A stretch of 64,000 nt of DNA from Maridesulfovibrio zosterae DSM 11974 (lineage in GTDB: Bacteria > Desulfobacterota > Desulfovibrionia > Desulfovibrionales > Desulfovibrionaceae): assembly GCF_000425265.1 (NCBI RefSeq), contig NZ_KE384342.1:942557-1006556 (forward strand), given 5' to 3'. A program made the position numbers and the translations under genes. This document shows positions 9,014-18,600 of the stretch, one piece after another. The notes under the pieces were generated by a model. It was given only the letters and a program-made list of their open reading frames with translations. It ran no database searches and was not told the DNA's origin. The stretch's first letter is position 1. Every line of letters begins with the position of its first letter.

Positions 9014-9568
9014 ATGATATCCAGAGATGATGCGTTTAAACTGCTTAAAGACAATACTCCCGAAGAAAATCTGATTCATCATGCTCTTGAATCAGAAGCT
9101 GTAATGGGTGCGCTGGCAGAAAAACTTGGGCAGGACATTGAATTATGGTCAAGAACAGGACTCTTACATGATCTAGACTACAGTTCAACATCTGACCAGC
9201 CGGAAAAACATGGCCTTATCTCAGCTGAAATGCTCGAAGGTAAATTGCCTGAAAATGCTATTAAAGCCATCAAAGCACACAATGGAGAGATGACCGGGGT
9301 TCAACCTGAAAGCGATTTTGATTATGCCTTACGCTGTGGTGAAACCGTAACAGGATTGATTCACGCCAATGCACTAATTCGCCCTGAAAAGATGGAAGGG
9401 ATGAAAGCAAAGAGCTTAAAAAAGAAAATGAAAGCCAAAGCATTTGCTGCCAGTGTCAGCCGTGAAATTATAAATGAATGTGAAAAGATAGGTCTGGAAC
9501 TTAACGATTTTTTCACTATTTCCATTGCAGCTGTAAAAAATATCGCACCGGAAGTAGGTCTCGGATAA
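9014..9568 (+). CDS. HD-domain protein (putative phosphohydrolase)
   Basis: A 184-residue protein. HHALESEAVM near 22-31 and LLHDLDY near 50-56, with the His-Asp pair at 52-53, form the metal-binding core of a small HD/HDIG domain of the kind found in stand-alone phosphohydrolases. A third conserved-looking site is AIKAHNGE near 86-93. The start at 9014 has AGGAG 8 bases upstream. A longer frame from 8894 would overlap the ABC ATPase and has no such site. The substrate is unknown. It ends at a strong terminator. Confidence 0.75.
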   Translation: MISRDDAFKLLKDNTPEENLIHHALESEAVMGALAEKLGQDIELWSRTGLLHDLDYSSTSDQPEKHGLISAEMLEGKLPENAIKAIKAHNGEMTGVQPESDFDYALRCGETVTGLIHANALIRPEKMEGMKAKSLKKKMKAKAFAASVSREIINECEKIGLELNDFFTISIAAVKNIAPEVGLG

Positions 9569-9590
9569 CGAACGAAAAGCTATGAACGAA

Positions 9591-9628
9591 AAAGTCCCCG
9601 GAAGCTTATGCCTCCGGGGACTTTTTTT
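9591..9628. terminator. Bidirectional terminator between HD gene and PBP1A
   Basis: AAAGTCCCCGGA at 9591-9602 pairs with TCCGGGGACTTT at 9613-9624, followed by more T. The 5' A-run gives a U-tract for the opposite strand, so it can serve both convergent genes. Confidence 0.9.
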
Positions 9629-12029
9629 AGAATGTCTGCTTAAACAAATCTTCACTTGAACCTGTTCCGCTGCCTCCGGAATCACCATCCGCTCCGACAG
9701 ACGTCTTGGTCGGTTGCGTTCCTTCCTTAAAAGGCAGAAAGAATGTTTCTTTAGAGTCCGGTCCGGCAAGAAGCCCGGAAGCGGAATCAATTTTGGATAT
9801 GACCACTCCGTCAGGCTGCGGAAAATCAGCATAAGGATAATCTTTTTCAACTTTCTTACGGTAGGAAACCCAGATAGGGCTTGCTGCACGTGATCCTGTT
9901 TCCCATTTCCCCATCGGGGTAAGCTGATCAAATCCGACAAAAACTCCAGTCAGCAGATAAGGAGAAAATCCCATATACCAAGCATCCTGCTCATTATTTG
10001 TCGTTCCGGTTTTACCTGCAACAGGTCGTTTAAGAACTTTAGCGCGCCACCCAGTTCCGTGCTGCACAACCTCTTTAAGCAAAGAGCACATGATATATGC
10101 AGTCTGCGGGCTGATAGCTTCGGTAATTTCAGGCTTGGATTCATACAAGAGATCTCCCCATGCGCTATTTACAGAAAGAACCAAGCGTGCATTTACCCTT
10201 GATCCACCTCTTGCAAAGGTTGAATATGCTTCAACCATATTAATAAGTGTTACGGATGCTGAACCGAGTGCAACAGATAGATCTCTTGGAAACTCGGTTT
10301 TGAGTCCCATATCTTTTGCCCGCTGAATAATTTTATCAATACCCAGCTTACGGGCCAATCTGATGGTTACCAGATTTCTGGATTTTACCAGAGCTGTTCG
10401 CAGTAATGTCGGGCCATAAAAGACACCTTCAAAATTTTCAGGCTTCCAGAGCTTTCCGGCTTCCATATCGGTATAAACAAACGGCGCATCCATCAGAATT
10501 GAAGCCGGAGTAAAACCATTATCCATTGCTGTTGAATAAACAATTGGTTTAAAGGCAGATCCGGGCTGTCGTTTAGCCTGTACAGCTCGGTTAAACTGGC
10601 TTTCGCCAAATGAATACCCACCGACCATAGCAAGAACTTCACCATTTGTGGGGTCCATGGAGACAAGTGCGCCCTGAACAACAGGCTTTTGAACAAGAGA
10701 TACAAGCCAGCTCACATCACCAAGTTTATCTGTATCAGGATCAACCTGATTAAAGTTTACTTCGCTGCCGTCTTTGAAAAAGGCTTTATCCAGCTTTGCC
10801 CATACAACATTACCTTTTTTCAAAACCTTAGTTGCATCTTTGACAGGACGGACATCTTCCGGTGCTTTTTTAATATCAGGAGTACGGCACCATTTCATGG
10901 ATGTAACAGGCATTTTTGCCGCATATTTACCGAATTTAACTAAAGCTTCTTTCTTGGAAACCTTGGTGACCAGAACTTGAACCCATTTTCCGGGCCGAAG
11001 TTCAGATTCAGGAACGATCTCAGAGCTTAAAAATCCAGCATACTCAGCAGGCTTGAGTTCCTTAAGAGGACCTCTGTACCCACGACGCAAAGCCGAATTT
11101 TCAAGTCCCGCTTTTACTGCAGCTTCCGCAGCATCCTGATGCTTCAGATCACAGGAAGTATAGACATTGAGTCCGCCGTTATAGACAGTGTCCTCGCCGA
11201 ATTTCTCAATAAGCCAGCGACGAACTTCTTCAAGGTAGTATGCTCCATGTTGCCATGAAGGATCTTCCATACTCTTATAAACCAGCGGCTGATCGACGGC
11301 GATATTATACTGGTCTCGACTGATCCAGTTATGTTCAAGCATCTGGCCCAACACATAAAGCTGGCGGGCTTTTGCCTTTTCAGGATGCTTATACGGGTCA
11401 TAGCGACTCGGAGCCTGCGGTAAACCTGCAAGAAGAGCGCACTCTGCAACAGTTAACTCGCTGACGTGTTTACCAAAATAAATCCGCGAAGCAGCTTCAA
11501 CACCATACGCCCCTGCACCAAGATAAATCTGATTAAGATAAATGGTCAGGATTTCATCTTTTTCAAGATAATGCTCCAACCGAAAAGCTAAAATAGCTTC
11601 TTTAAGTTTGCGTTTATAACTCTTTTCAGGAGAAAGCAGTAATCTTTTGATAATCTGCTGAGTTATTGTACTTCCTCCCTGTGTGCGGGAACCTTTCTTA
11701 AGGTTAGCCACGAATGCACGAGAAATAGCAGTAAAATCAACGCCATCATGGATATAAAAAGAAGCGTCTTCAGCGGCGAGAAAAGCCTTAGGCAAAAGCG
11801 GTGTCATTTCATCCATACGGACCAGAAAACGCTTCTCTTTATAAAAATATCCCAAGACATTGTTGTTACGGGAATAAACGGTAGTAACCAGAGGGGGATT
11901 GTAATCGGTAATATTTTTAAAACCGGGCAGATCACTGGAAGCCCAGTAATATAATCCGCCAACAGCACCTACTCCGAGGATTCCCATTATCAACAGAAAA
12001 AGAAGTGAAATCTTATATATTTTTTTCAT
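9627..12029 (-). CDS. mrcA: Penicillin-binding protein 1A, bifunctional glycosyltransferase/transpeptidase
   Basis: An 800-residue class A PBP that polymerises and cross-links peptidoglycan in the periplasm. A single membrane anchor spans about 6-28. The glycosyltransferase (family 51) motifs are EDASFYIHDGVD at 87-98 (catalytic Glu87) and GGSTITQQ at 118-125, followed by KRKLKEAILA and the KDEILTIYLNQIYLG block. An OB-like insert lies around 315-430. The transpeptidase has SAFK at 491-494 (nucleophile Ser491), SRN at 550-552 and KTGT at 673-676. The C-terminal tail is Ser/Gly-rich. A minus-strand cysteine-cluster gene precedes it. Confidence 0.95.
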   Translation of the reverse strand: MKKIYKISLLFLLIMGILGVGAVGGLYYWASSDLPGFKNITDYNPPLVTTVYSRNNNVLGYFYKEKRFLVRMDEMTPLLPKAFLAAEDASFYIHDGVDFTAISRAFVANLKKGSRTQGGSTITQQIIKRLLLSPEKSYKRKLKEAILAFRLEHYLEKDEILTIYLNQIYLGAGAYGVEAASRIYFGKHVSELTVAECALLAGLPQAPSRYDPYKHPEKAKARQLYVLGQMLEHNWISRDQYNIAVDQPLVYKSMEDPSWQHGAYYLEEVRRWLIEKFGEDTVYNGGLNVYTSCDLKHQDAAEAAVKAGLENSALRRGYRGPLKELKPAEYAGFLSSEIVPESELRPGKWVQVLVTKVSKKEALVKFGKYAAKMPVTSMKWCRTPDIKKAPEDVRPVKDATKVLKKGNVVWAKLDKAFFKDGSEVNFNQVDPDTDKLGDVSWLVSLVQKPVVQGALVSMDPTNGEVLAMVGGYSFGESQFNRAVQAKRQPGSAFKPIVYSTAMDNGFTPASILMDAPFVYTDMEAGKLWKPENFEGVFYGPTLLRTALVKSRNLVTIRLARKLGIDKIIQRAKDMGLKTEFPRDLSVALGSASVTLINMVEAYSTFARGGSRVNARLVLSVNSAWGDLLYESKPEITEAISPQTAYIMCSLLKEVVQHGTGWRAKVLKRPVAGKTGTTNNEQDAWYMGFSPYLLTGVFVGFDQLTPMGKWETGSRAASPIWVSYRKKVEKDYPYADFPQPDGVVISKIDSASGLLAGPDSKETFFLPFKEGTQPTKTSVGADGDSGGSGTGSSEDLFKQTF

Positions 12030-12112
12030 CTGTAATTCTCATAGAGAAGCTGTGAAAAGACAGCTTTCAGATACAGTATTAAATTTGAGCCAGAAATTTT
12101 TATGCAGCGTTA

Positions 12113-12640
12113 TTATTCTGAATGCGGCGCAAAGCCCCATGCAATTCGAAGCTCGCTGTGTAGTAAACGAACTTTTGACTGTGAAGTTGCAAAGGCGTTA
12201 AAAAGTTTCCCCGGACTTTTATTTTCCTGCTGTGCGAGACATCTATCAATCTCAAGAATTGTTATCTGTCCATTTTCAGCAGTCCAAAAAGGAAAAAGAC
12301 GACAGTATAAAGGACGAGCCTTCTGCGGTATCATACACCCCTGCTCACCTAAAAAAACACATCGTCCCATTCTGTCCACTTCCAGCCGGTAATGCATACC
12401 GCCCGGAGGGAAAACATCCCTGATCGTTCGGCGCTGATCAGGAAAAAGTCTCAGTAAATTTTCAATAAACAATGCGGTATTCGGCTGCGAAGCAAAACCG
12501 CCTAAATCGGGAACGCATTCTTGAATGCGTTCCCGTTCATAATCAGATACAGGAAAACAGACTTCCTCAGTTCCAGGAGTAAGTTCACAGCATGTCGGCC
12601 CCTTGGCTCCACAGCGAGCACATACAAATGGGTCTTTCAT
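12113..12640 (-). CDS. YkgJ-type cysteine-cluster protein
   Basis: A 175-residue protein with the metal-binding Cys pattern of the YkgJ (CxxCxxxxxxCC) family. CARCGAKGPTCC includes Cys7, Cys10, Cys17 and Cys18; later come CVFLGEQGC and the RPLYCRLFPFW block typical of the family. YkgJ-type domains are annotated as zinc- or iron-chelating, and the cellular role is not known. A GGGGTGG-type ribosome site precedes the ATG. The gene lies between purF and PBP1A on the same strand with short gaps, so it is probably co-transcribed, but no functional link is evident. Confidence 0.75.
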   Translation of the reverse strand: MKDPFVCARCGAKGPTCCELTPGTEEVCFPVSDYERERIQECVPDLGGFASQPNTALFIENLLRLFPDQRRTIRDVFPPGGMHYRLEVDRMGRCVFLGEQGCMIPQKARPLYCRLFPFWTAENGQITILEIDRCLAQQENKSPGKLFNAFATSQSKVRLLHSELRIAWGFAPHSE

Positions 12641-12668
12641 CTAGATAACCACCCCTCAAAACCTAAGA

Positions 12669-14060
12669 TTACATTCCGTCCTCAAGACACATCTTACGAT
12701 GCCCTTTACAAGGAGGAATAGGATATTCACCGGTAAAACAGGCAAGACAATATGAATCACGTTCTCCAACAGAACTCAGTAAACCGTCAATGGAGAGGTA
12801 GTGCAAGGAATCAAGTCCGAGGAAACGTGCAATTTCCTCTTCAGTGCTGTTTGCGGCTATAAGTTCACCCTTGGATGAAAAATCGATACCGTAGTAGCAT
12901 GGAAAGCGGATTGCCGGGCAACTTACACGCATATGAATTTCACGTGCGCCGAGTTCTCTAAGCTTTTTGATTCTTGTACGGGTGGTTGTTCCGCGCACAA
13001 TAGAATCCTCAACAATCATAATGCTTTTACCCTTAATCATGGACTTAACAGGATTAAGCTTCACGCGTACGCTGAAGTCACGCATATCCTGAGAAGGCTG
13101 AATAAAAGTTCTGCCCACATAGTGGTTACGAATCATAGCCAATTCGAGAGGCAGACCTGATTCCTGAGAATAACCGACTGCGGCATAGTTTCCCGAATCA
13201 GGAAACGGCATGACGAAATCAACATCCTGCGGCATCTCGGTTGACAGAACTGCCCCCATCTTCTTGCGACGCTCATAAACAACTTCACCGAAAACAGTGG
13301 AGTCCGGGCGGGCAAAGTAGATAAGCTCAAAAATACACTGACGCTTAGGAGCAGATTCACAGTAAGTATAAGAAGTCAGTTTACCGCCTTCTACAACAAC
13401 CATTTCGCCCTGATTAAGAGGACGAATTTCTTCTGCATCGATAAGATCAAATGCACAAGTTTCAGATGCAAAAACATAATTATCACCAACACGGCCGATT
13501 GCCAGAGGGCGGAAACCATGCGGATCTTTTACAGCGATCATTTTATCATTGGCCATAATCAACAGTGAAAATGCACCCTTAACCTTGCGGCAAGCCATCA
13601 TAATAGCTTCTTCGATGGTGTTTTCACCAAGATTTTTGGCAATAAGATGAACAAAAACCTCAGAATCCATAGTGGTCTGAAAAATAGACCCCTGAGCCTC
13701 AAGTTCTTCACGAAGTTCCATTGTGTTCACAAGGTTTCCGTTGTGAGCGATAGCCAGACGCAAATCACCGAAACGGACAATGAAAGGCTGAGCATTTCTA
13801 ATGAGAGATGCCCCGGTAGTGGAGTAGCGAATATGGCCGATGGCGATATCACCTTTAAGCTCTTTACCCAGATGACGTTCATTAAATACGTCCGCAACAA
13901 GGCCCATACCTTTCTGTTCACGAATTGTACCGCCGTCCCAGGTTACAATACCGGCAGACTCCTGTCCGCGATGCTGCATTGCATAAAGGCCGAAATAGGT
14001 CATTCTTGCTGCTTCGGGATGTCCGTAAATTCCGAACAGTCCACAATATTCTTTTTTCAT
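12669..14060 (-). CDS. purF: Amidophosphoribosyltransferase
   Basis: A 463-residue enzyme of the first step of purine synthesis: PRPP plus glutamine gives 5-phosphoribosylamine. The N-terminal five residues are followed by Cys6 (CGLFGIYG), the glutaminase nucleophile exposed after propeptide removal. The GLVADVF and RYSTTG blocks confirm the class II amidotransferase fold. The PRPP loop is IMIVEDSIVRGTT. Cysteines in QCIFELIYFARPDS, the FPCYYGIDF block and DSYCLACF match the 4Fe-4S ligands of the Bacillus-type enzyme. It lies downstream of carB on the same strand, separated by a terminator. Confidence 0.96.
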   Translation of the reverse strand: MKKEYCGLFGIYGHPEAARMTYFGLYAMQHRGQESAGIVTWDGGTIREQKGMGLVADVFNERHLGKELKGDIAIGHIRYSTTGASLIRNAQPFIVRFGDLRLAIAHNGNLVNTMELREELEAQGSIFQTTMDSEVFVHLIAKNLGENTIEEAIMMACRKVKGAFSLLIMANDKMIAVKDPHGFRPLAIGRVGDNYVFASETCAFDLIDAEEIRPLNQGEMVVVEGGKLTSYTYCESAPKRQCIFELIYFARPDSTVFGEVVYERRKKMGAVLSTEMPQDVDFVMPFPDSGNYAAVGYSQESGLPLELAMIRNHYVGRTFIQPSQDMRDFSVRVKLNPVKSMIKGKSIMIVEDSIVRGTTTRTRIKKLRELGAREIHMRVSCPAIRFPCYYGIDFSSKGELIAANSTEEEIARFLGLDSLHYLSIDGLLSSVGERDSYCLACFTGEYPIPPCKGHRKMCLEDGM

Positions 14061-14148
14061 CTTCTTTGCTCTTGCATTAACTGCGTGTTAGAAAATATTA
14101 TTCCGCTTATCAAGATAGTCTTAAAATTATAAATTTAAGTGTCCTGAC

Positions 14149-14185
14149 AAAAAAAGGAAAAGGACCGGAGCTTTACGCCCGGCCC
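14149..14185 (-). terminator. Terminator after carB
   Basis: On the minus strand GGGCCGG and CCGGTCC (plus-strand 14179-14185 and 14162-14168) pair with one G-U. A T-rich tract follows (plus-strand A-run 14149-14161). Confidence 0.75.
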
Positions 14186-14211
14186 GTTATTTTCCAGTTT
14201 ATAAATTTTAG

Positions 14212-17200
14212 CTACATGTTGTGATAGCGCTGCAGGCACTGCACATCAAGTCCCTTACCGCGTTGCTCCTTGATTGCCAAACTCATGGCATGAGCACCCG
14301 CGACAGTCGTCGTATATGCTAACCCGTATAGCAAGGCAGTCTGTCTGATTTCTTTCGAGTCAGTAACTGTCTGCTTACCGGATGGCGTGTTAATTAATAA
14401 GTCGATATCGTTATTCTTAATAAAGTCAACGACATGCGGTCTTCCTTCATTCACCTTAAGAATTTTTTCAGTTTTAATGCCTTTTTCATTAAGAAAATCA
14501 GCAGTTCCACCTGTTGCCAGAATCCTGAAGCCAAGTTCCTGAAAGTTTTCCGCTGTGGGCAGAACGGCATCTTTATCCCTGTCTTTTACAGAGATAAACA
14601 CTGTTCCCTCAAGTGGCAACTTAATTCCTGCTCCAAGCTGTGCTTTCATGAAGGCCAGTCCGGGAGTGTAGTCCATACCCATGACTTCGCCTGTAGAGCG
14701 CATTTCAGGTCCGAGCATTACATCAACGTTAGGGAATTTATTGAAAGGGAAAACCGCTTCTTTAACAGAATAAAATCCTTCTTTACGCATGGACCAAGGG
14801 TCGAGATCTTTGAGTTTCTCGCCCAGCATCACTTTAGTTGCCATCTTGGCAAGCTGGATTCCAGTGGCCTTACTAACAAAAGGAACGGTCCTTGAAGCTC
14901 TGGGATTAACCTCGATGATGTAAACAACATCATCTTTAACAGCAAACTGAATATTCATAAGACCGACAATATCAAGTTCTTCAGCCAGAGCTATAGTTTG
15001 CCGTTCAATTTCTTTTACGATTTCATCACTCAGAGTATGCGGAGGAAGTACACAAGCGGAGTCACCGGAATGAATTCCAGCTTCCTCGATATGCTCCATA
15101 ACTCCTGCAACATAAGTCTGCTCACCATCAGAAAGAGCATCAACATCAACTTCAACCGCATTCTCAAGAAATTTATCAATGAGAATTGGATGCTCAGGTG
15201 ACAGAACCGCAGCTTCACGGAAATAGGTATCAAATTCTTCATCGCTGTATACGATATCCATACCACGACCGCCAAGAACGTATGAAGGCCTTAGCACCAG
15301 AGGATAACCGAGGCTTTTGGCAATTGTCTGCGCGTCATCAAGCGACATTGCAGTACCGTTCTCAGGCTGTTTGAGATCCAGTTTTTCAAGCAGTGCCTGA
15401 AATCTTTCCCTGTCTTCCGCACGGTCAATTGAATCAGGAGAAGTTCCGAGAATGGGAACTCCTGCCTTGAGGAGCGGAATTGCAAGGTTAAGCGGAGTCT
15501 GACCACCGAACTGTACAATTACACCTTCAGGTTTTTCAAACTCAATAATATTAAGCACATCTTCATAAGTAAGAGGCTCAAAGTAAAGTCTGTCTGAAGT
15601 ATCATAGTCAGTCGATACTGTTTCAGGGTTGGAGTTAACCATGATGGACTGAACACCCATTTCATTCAGTGCAAATGAAGAGTGGCAGCAGCAGTAGTCA
15701 AACTCAATTCCCTGTCCGATCCTGTTAGGTCCGCCGCCAAGAATCATTACCTTACGGTCAGCCATTGCAGCAGCTTCCTGACCTGATTCGTATGTGGAAT
15801 AAAAATATGGTGTATATGCTTCAAACTCTGCAGCACAGGTATCCACCAGATAATATGTGGGGATCAATCCGAGATCTTTTCTGAAATTCCGGACATTCTC
15901 CTCAGTTTCTCTCCACATGGATGCTAATTGCGGATCAGAGTAGCCATATTCTTTGGCCTTTTTAAGCATGACAGGAACCTGTGCATCGCCTGAATACATA
16001 CCAACTTCGAGAGTAAACTTCTTAAGTTCATTCTCAAAAGTGATCAAATCTTCAAACTGATGCAGGTACCAAGGGTCGATTCTTGTTAGATCAAAAATCT
16101 CTTCAAGGGTCATGCCGCAAAGAAAAGCTTCGCGTACAGCAAAGATACGCTTGGAATTAGGCTTACGCAAAAGTCCGGTCAGAACTTCGCGGTCATAATC
16201 ACATTTATCAAATTTCTTACCGAAGCCTGGCATTCCAACTTCAAGAGAACGCAAACCTTTCTGTAGGCATTCTTTAAATGTACGGCCGATTGCCATGGTT
16301 TCACCGACACTCTTCATGGCGGTGGTGAGGTAATCTTCAGCTCCGGGGAATTTTTCGAAAGTAAATCTTGGGATCTTGATTACGCAGTAGTCAATGGTAG
16401 GTTCAAAAGAAGCCATTGTCTCGCGGGTAATATCGTTAGGAATTTCATCAAGAGTATAACCCACTGCCAGTTTGGCTGCAATTTTAGCAATCGGAAATCC
16501 TGTTGCTTTGGAAGCCAGAGCAGAAGAACGGGAAACACGGGGGTTCATCTCAATAATTGCAAGCTCACCATTTGCAGGATTCACTGCAAACTGAACATTG
16601 GACCCGCCGGTTTCAACACCGATTTCGCGCATAATAGCAAGAGAAGCGTCTCTCATAGCCTGATATTCAACATCAGTCAGGGTCTGAGCAGGAGCAACAG
16701 TAATTGAGTCTCCGGTATGAACACCCATTGCATCGATGTTTTCAATAGAACAGATAATTACGCAGTTATCCTTGCGGTCACGCATAACTTCAAGTTCATA
16801 TTCTTTCCAGCCGAGGATAGACTCCTCAAGCATGACTTCACTTTGCAGACTTGCAGCAATCCCATTCATGGCGATTTCTTCAAGATCTTCCATATTATAA
16901 GCAACGCCGCCGCCAGTTCCGCCAAGAGTAAATGCAGGACGGATAATAATGGGAAAACTGATTTCCTTTCCACAGCGACGAACATCATCAATATTGCGGG
17001 CAATTCTGCTGGTAGGAACTTTAAGACCTATTTTGTCCATAGCTGCGCGGAAAAGTTCACGACTTTCAGCCTTCTCAATAACATCTACAGATGCACCGAT
17101 AAGCTCAACGTTGAATTTTTCCAGCACACCCATCTCCGCCACAGCAAGAGCTGTGTTCAGAGCTGTCTGACCGCCAAGAGTAGGCAGAAGAGCATCCGGT

Positions 17201-17445
17201 CTTTCCTTCTCAATAATTTTAGCAATTGTGCCCGGTTCAATGGGCTCGATGTAGGTTCGATCCGCGAGGTGCGGATCAGTCATAATTGTAGCAGGATTCG
17301 AGTTTACGAGAATTACCTCGTAACCTTCTTCTTTAAGAGCTTTAAGAGCCTGAGTCCCGGAATAGTCGAACTCACAGGCTTGACCGATGACAATCGGCCC
17401 GGAGCCGATGAGCATAATTTTCTTGATATCAGTGCGTTTAGGCAT
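14212..17445 (-). CDS. carB: Carbamoyl-phosphate synthase large subunit
   Basis: A 1077-residue enzyme that makes carbamoyl phosphate for arginine and pyrimidines from bicarbonate, ammonia (delivered by CarA) and two ATP. Two ATP-grasp halves are visible: an N-terminal one opening [23 protein letters not shown] and a second opening [23 protein letters not shown] near the middle. A C-terminal MGS-like allosteric domain contains [13 protein letters not shown]. The start at 17445 (MPKRTDIKK) has GGTGGAG upstream. A frame beginning at 17541 would add 32 unrelated residues. carA is not adjacent. It is followed by a terminator and purF. Confidence 0.95.
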   Translation of the reverse strand: MPKRTDIKKIMLIGSGPIVIGQACEFDYSGTQALKALKEEGYEVILVNSNPATIMTDPHLADRTYIEPIEPGTIAKIIEKERPDALLPTLGGQTALNTALAVAEMGVLEKFNVELIGASVDVIEKAESRELFRAAMDKIGLKVPTSRIARNIDDVRRCGKEISFPIIIRPAFTLGGTGGGVAYNMEDLEEIAMNGIAASLQSEVMLEESILGWKEYELEVMRDRKDNCVIICSIENIDAMGVHTGDSITVAPAQTLTDVEYQAMRDASLAIMREIGVETGGSNVQFAVNPANGELAIIEMNPRVSRSSALASKATGFPIAKIAAKLAVGYTLDEIPNDITRETMASFEPTIDYCVIKIPRFTFEKFPGAEDYLTTAMKSVGETMAIGRTFKECLQKGLRSLEVGMPGFGKKFDKCDYDREVLTGLLRKPNSKRIFAVREAFLCGMTLEEIFDLTRIDPWYLHQFEDLITFENELKKFTLEVGMYSGDAQVPVMLKKAKEYGYSDPQLASMWRETEENVRNFRKDLGLIPTYYLVDTCAAEFEAYTPYFYSTYESGQEAAAMADRKVMILGGGPNRIGQGIEFDYCCCHSSFALNEMGVQSIMVNSNPETVSTDYDTSDRLYFEPLTYEDVLNIIEFEKPEGVIVQFGGQTPLNLAIPLLKAGVPILGTSPDSIDRAEDRERFQALLEKLDLKQPENGTAMSLDDAQTIAKSLGYPLVLRPSYVLGGRGMDIVYSDEEFDTYFREAAVLSPEHPILIDKFLENAVEVDVDALSDGEQTYVAGVMEHIEEAGIHSGDSACVLPPHTLSDEIVKEIERQTIALAEELDIVGLMNIQFAVKDDVVYIIEVNPRASRTVPFVSKATGIQLAKMATKVMLGEKLKDLDPWSMRKEGFYSVKEAVFPFNKFPNVDVMLGPEMRSTGEVMGMDYTPGLAFMKAQLGAGIKLPLEGTVFISVKDRDKDAVLPTAENFQELGFRILATGGTADFLNEKGIKTEKILKVNEGRPHVVDFIKNNDIDLLINTPSGKQTVTDSKEIRQTALLYGLAYTTTVAGAHAMSLAIKEQRGKGLDVQCLQRYHNM

Positions 17446-17618
17446 GAACTCCACCCAAATAATGGTTTGAGATATTGGCTTTGCTGTCCTGTTCAATAAA
17501 TAATACAGACTGAAGCCTGTGTAGGACTTGTGAAGAGACAACGAGTCATAAATTATTATTTAAAGATGAGCAAGTACTGTCTTGCCCATTCAAATTAATA
17601 ATTAATACTGTCCCTCCA

Positions 17619-17647
17619 TTGACAATCATCAAAATTGAATTTAAATA
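17619..17647 (+). promoter_or_regulatory. Sigma70-type promoter of feoA
   Basis: A perfect TTGACA (17619-17624) is followed after 17 bases by TAAATA (17642-17647). The predicted start of transcription, about 17654, is only about 3 bases before the feoA ATG. Confidence 0.6.
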
Positions 17648-17656
17648 TCAATTGCA

Positions 17657-17929
17657 ATGAACGCACTAGCAAATACAACTAAACCAAGAGCACTCTGTTG
17701 CTACGGCAACGGAGTTACAGTCCGTGTCACCAGTCTTGAAGGTGAAAAATGCTGTAAGAGCAGGATGTTAGCTCTTGGGATCATTCCTGGAACCATTGTA
17801 AATATCCTTAACAGTTGCGGCAGAATGACCATACAGGTTCGCTCTTCTCAGTTTGCAATAGGATGTGAGATGGCGAAAAAGATTATGGCTATCCCCGTAT
17901 GTGACTGCTGCGAGTGCGTCGATTCATAA
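17657..17929 (+). CDS. feoA: FeoA-family SH3-like protein with Cys-rich tail
   Basis: A 90-residue protein with the FeoA (SH3-like) fold. VTVRVTSLEGEKCCKSRMLALGIIPGTIVNIL near 21-52 matches the family core (hydrophobic strand, RLxxLGI-type helix, PG turn). FeoA is a small cytosolic partner of the FeoB ferrous-iron transporter. Two features are odd. No feoB lies beside it, and the C-terminus ends in a cysteine cluster (CDCCEC) plus extra cysteines near 14-15 and 32-33. The ATG has no Shine-Dalgarno sequence and nearly coincides with the predicted transcript start. A small unknown gene and slyX follow. Confidence 0.8.
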   Translation: MNALANTTKPRALCCYGNGVTVRVTSLEGEKCCKSRMLALGIIPGTIVNILNSCGRMTIQVRSSQFAIGCEMAKKIMAIPVCDCCECVDS

Positions 17930-17978
17930 AATTATACACATAAGCTTAAATTAATAAACCCTATTAAGAGATTTTAAC

Positions 17979-18245
17979 ATGGATTCAAATTTCAAATGGA
18001 GATCCATAGAAATCCTTGCTAACGACACCACACGAACATCTCTTCATCTTCTTGAGATGAAAAAACTTCACGACCGCTTACAAAGTACTTTCGGAGTCTG
18101 GTCCAGCACTCAGGACACTGTTGCCACACTGAACTCTCTCAAAAATTATAAAGAATTTATCGAGCGCACTGAGGGGAGAATAGTCAACATCGTTATAAAC
18201 GGTGCAGACGTCCCTTACGATCTCCCCAAAAAGACAAAAGCATAA
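17979..18245 (+). CDS. Small hypothetical protein
   Basis: Not recognised. An 88-residue, mainly alpha-helical, soluble-looking protein with a short beta-like segment (GRIVNIVINGADVPYDLP) near the C-terminus and a Lys-rich tail. No signal peptide, membrane span or cysteine. It starts 49 bases after feoA on the same strand and precedes slyX, so these may be one transcript. AAGAG lies upstream of the ATG, supporting translation. Function cannot be inferred. Confidence 0.55.
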   Translation: MDSNFKWRSIEILANDTTRTSLHLLEMKKLHDRLQSTFGVWSSTQDTVATLNSLKNYKEFIERTEGRIVNIVINGADVPYDLPKKTKA

Positions 18246-18322
18246 CTCCCGCCGTCCTTACCTCTTTATATAAAGTAAGCTTCTGTTTGCTAATGGCTCT
18301 CTCTTCTGGCATTTTCATTTCT

Positions 18323-18556
18323 ATGAGTGATACCAAACAAAATGAATTAAGAATCGAAAATCTTGAAATGGCTCTGGCACTTCAGGATCAGACTGTTGAA
18401 GAATTGAATAAATTCATCATTGCCCAGCAAAAACAAATTTCTGATCTTGAAAAAAAGGTTGAAATTATGATGCGCCACATGAAAGAACTAAGAGAATCTG
18501 TGGCACACGAGTCACCCTCTGATGATGTTCCTCCTCCACATTATGGGCAAGTTTAA
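18323..18556 (+). CDS. slyX: SlyX family protein
   Basis: A 77-residue coiled-coil protein. The sequence opens with a heptad-like helix (LRIENLEMALALQDQTVEEL and continuing to near residue 45). It ends with the PPPHY motif typical of SlyX near 70-74. The function of SlyX is unknown. The ATG at 18323 gives the normal SlyX N-terminus (MSDTKQNELR). ATGs at 18287 and 18293 would add 10-12 hydrophobic residues. None has a clear ribosome site, so the start is uncertain. Confidence 0.75.
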   Translation: MSDTKQNELRIENLEMALALQDQTVEELNKFIIAQQKQISDLEKKVEIMMRHMKELRESVAHESPSDDVPPPHYGQV

Positions 18557-18600
18557 TTATTATAAAATGAACCAAGCTGCTATTTCCCCAGCAAAGCTCT

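Noticed and set aside
16717..17499. A 260-codon frame opposite carB
   Set aside because: It is an antisense shadow of a conserved gene, with unlikely composition and no ribosome site.
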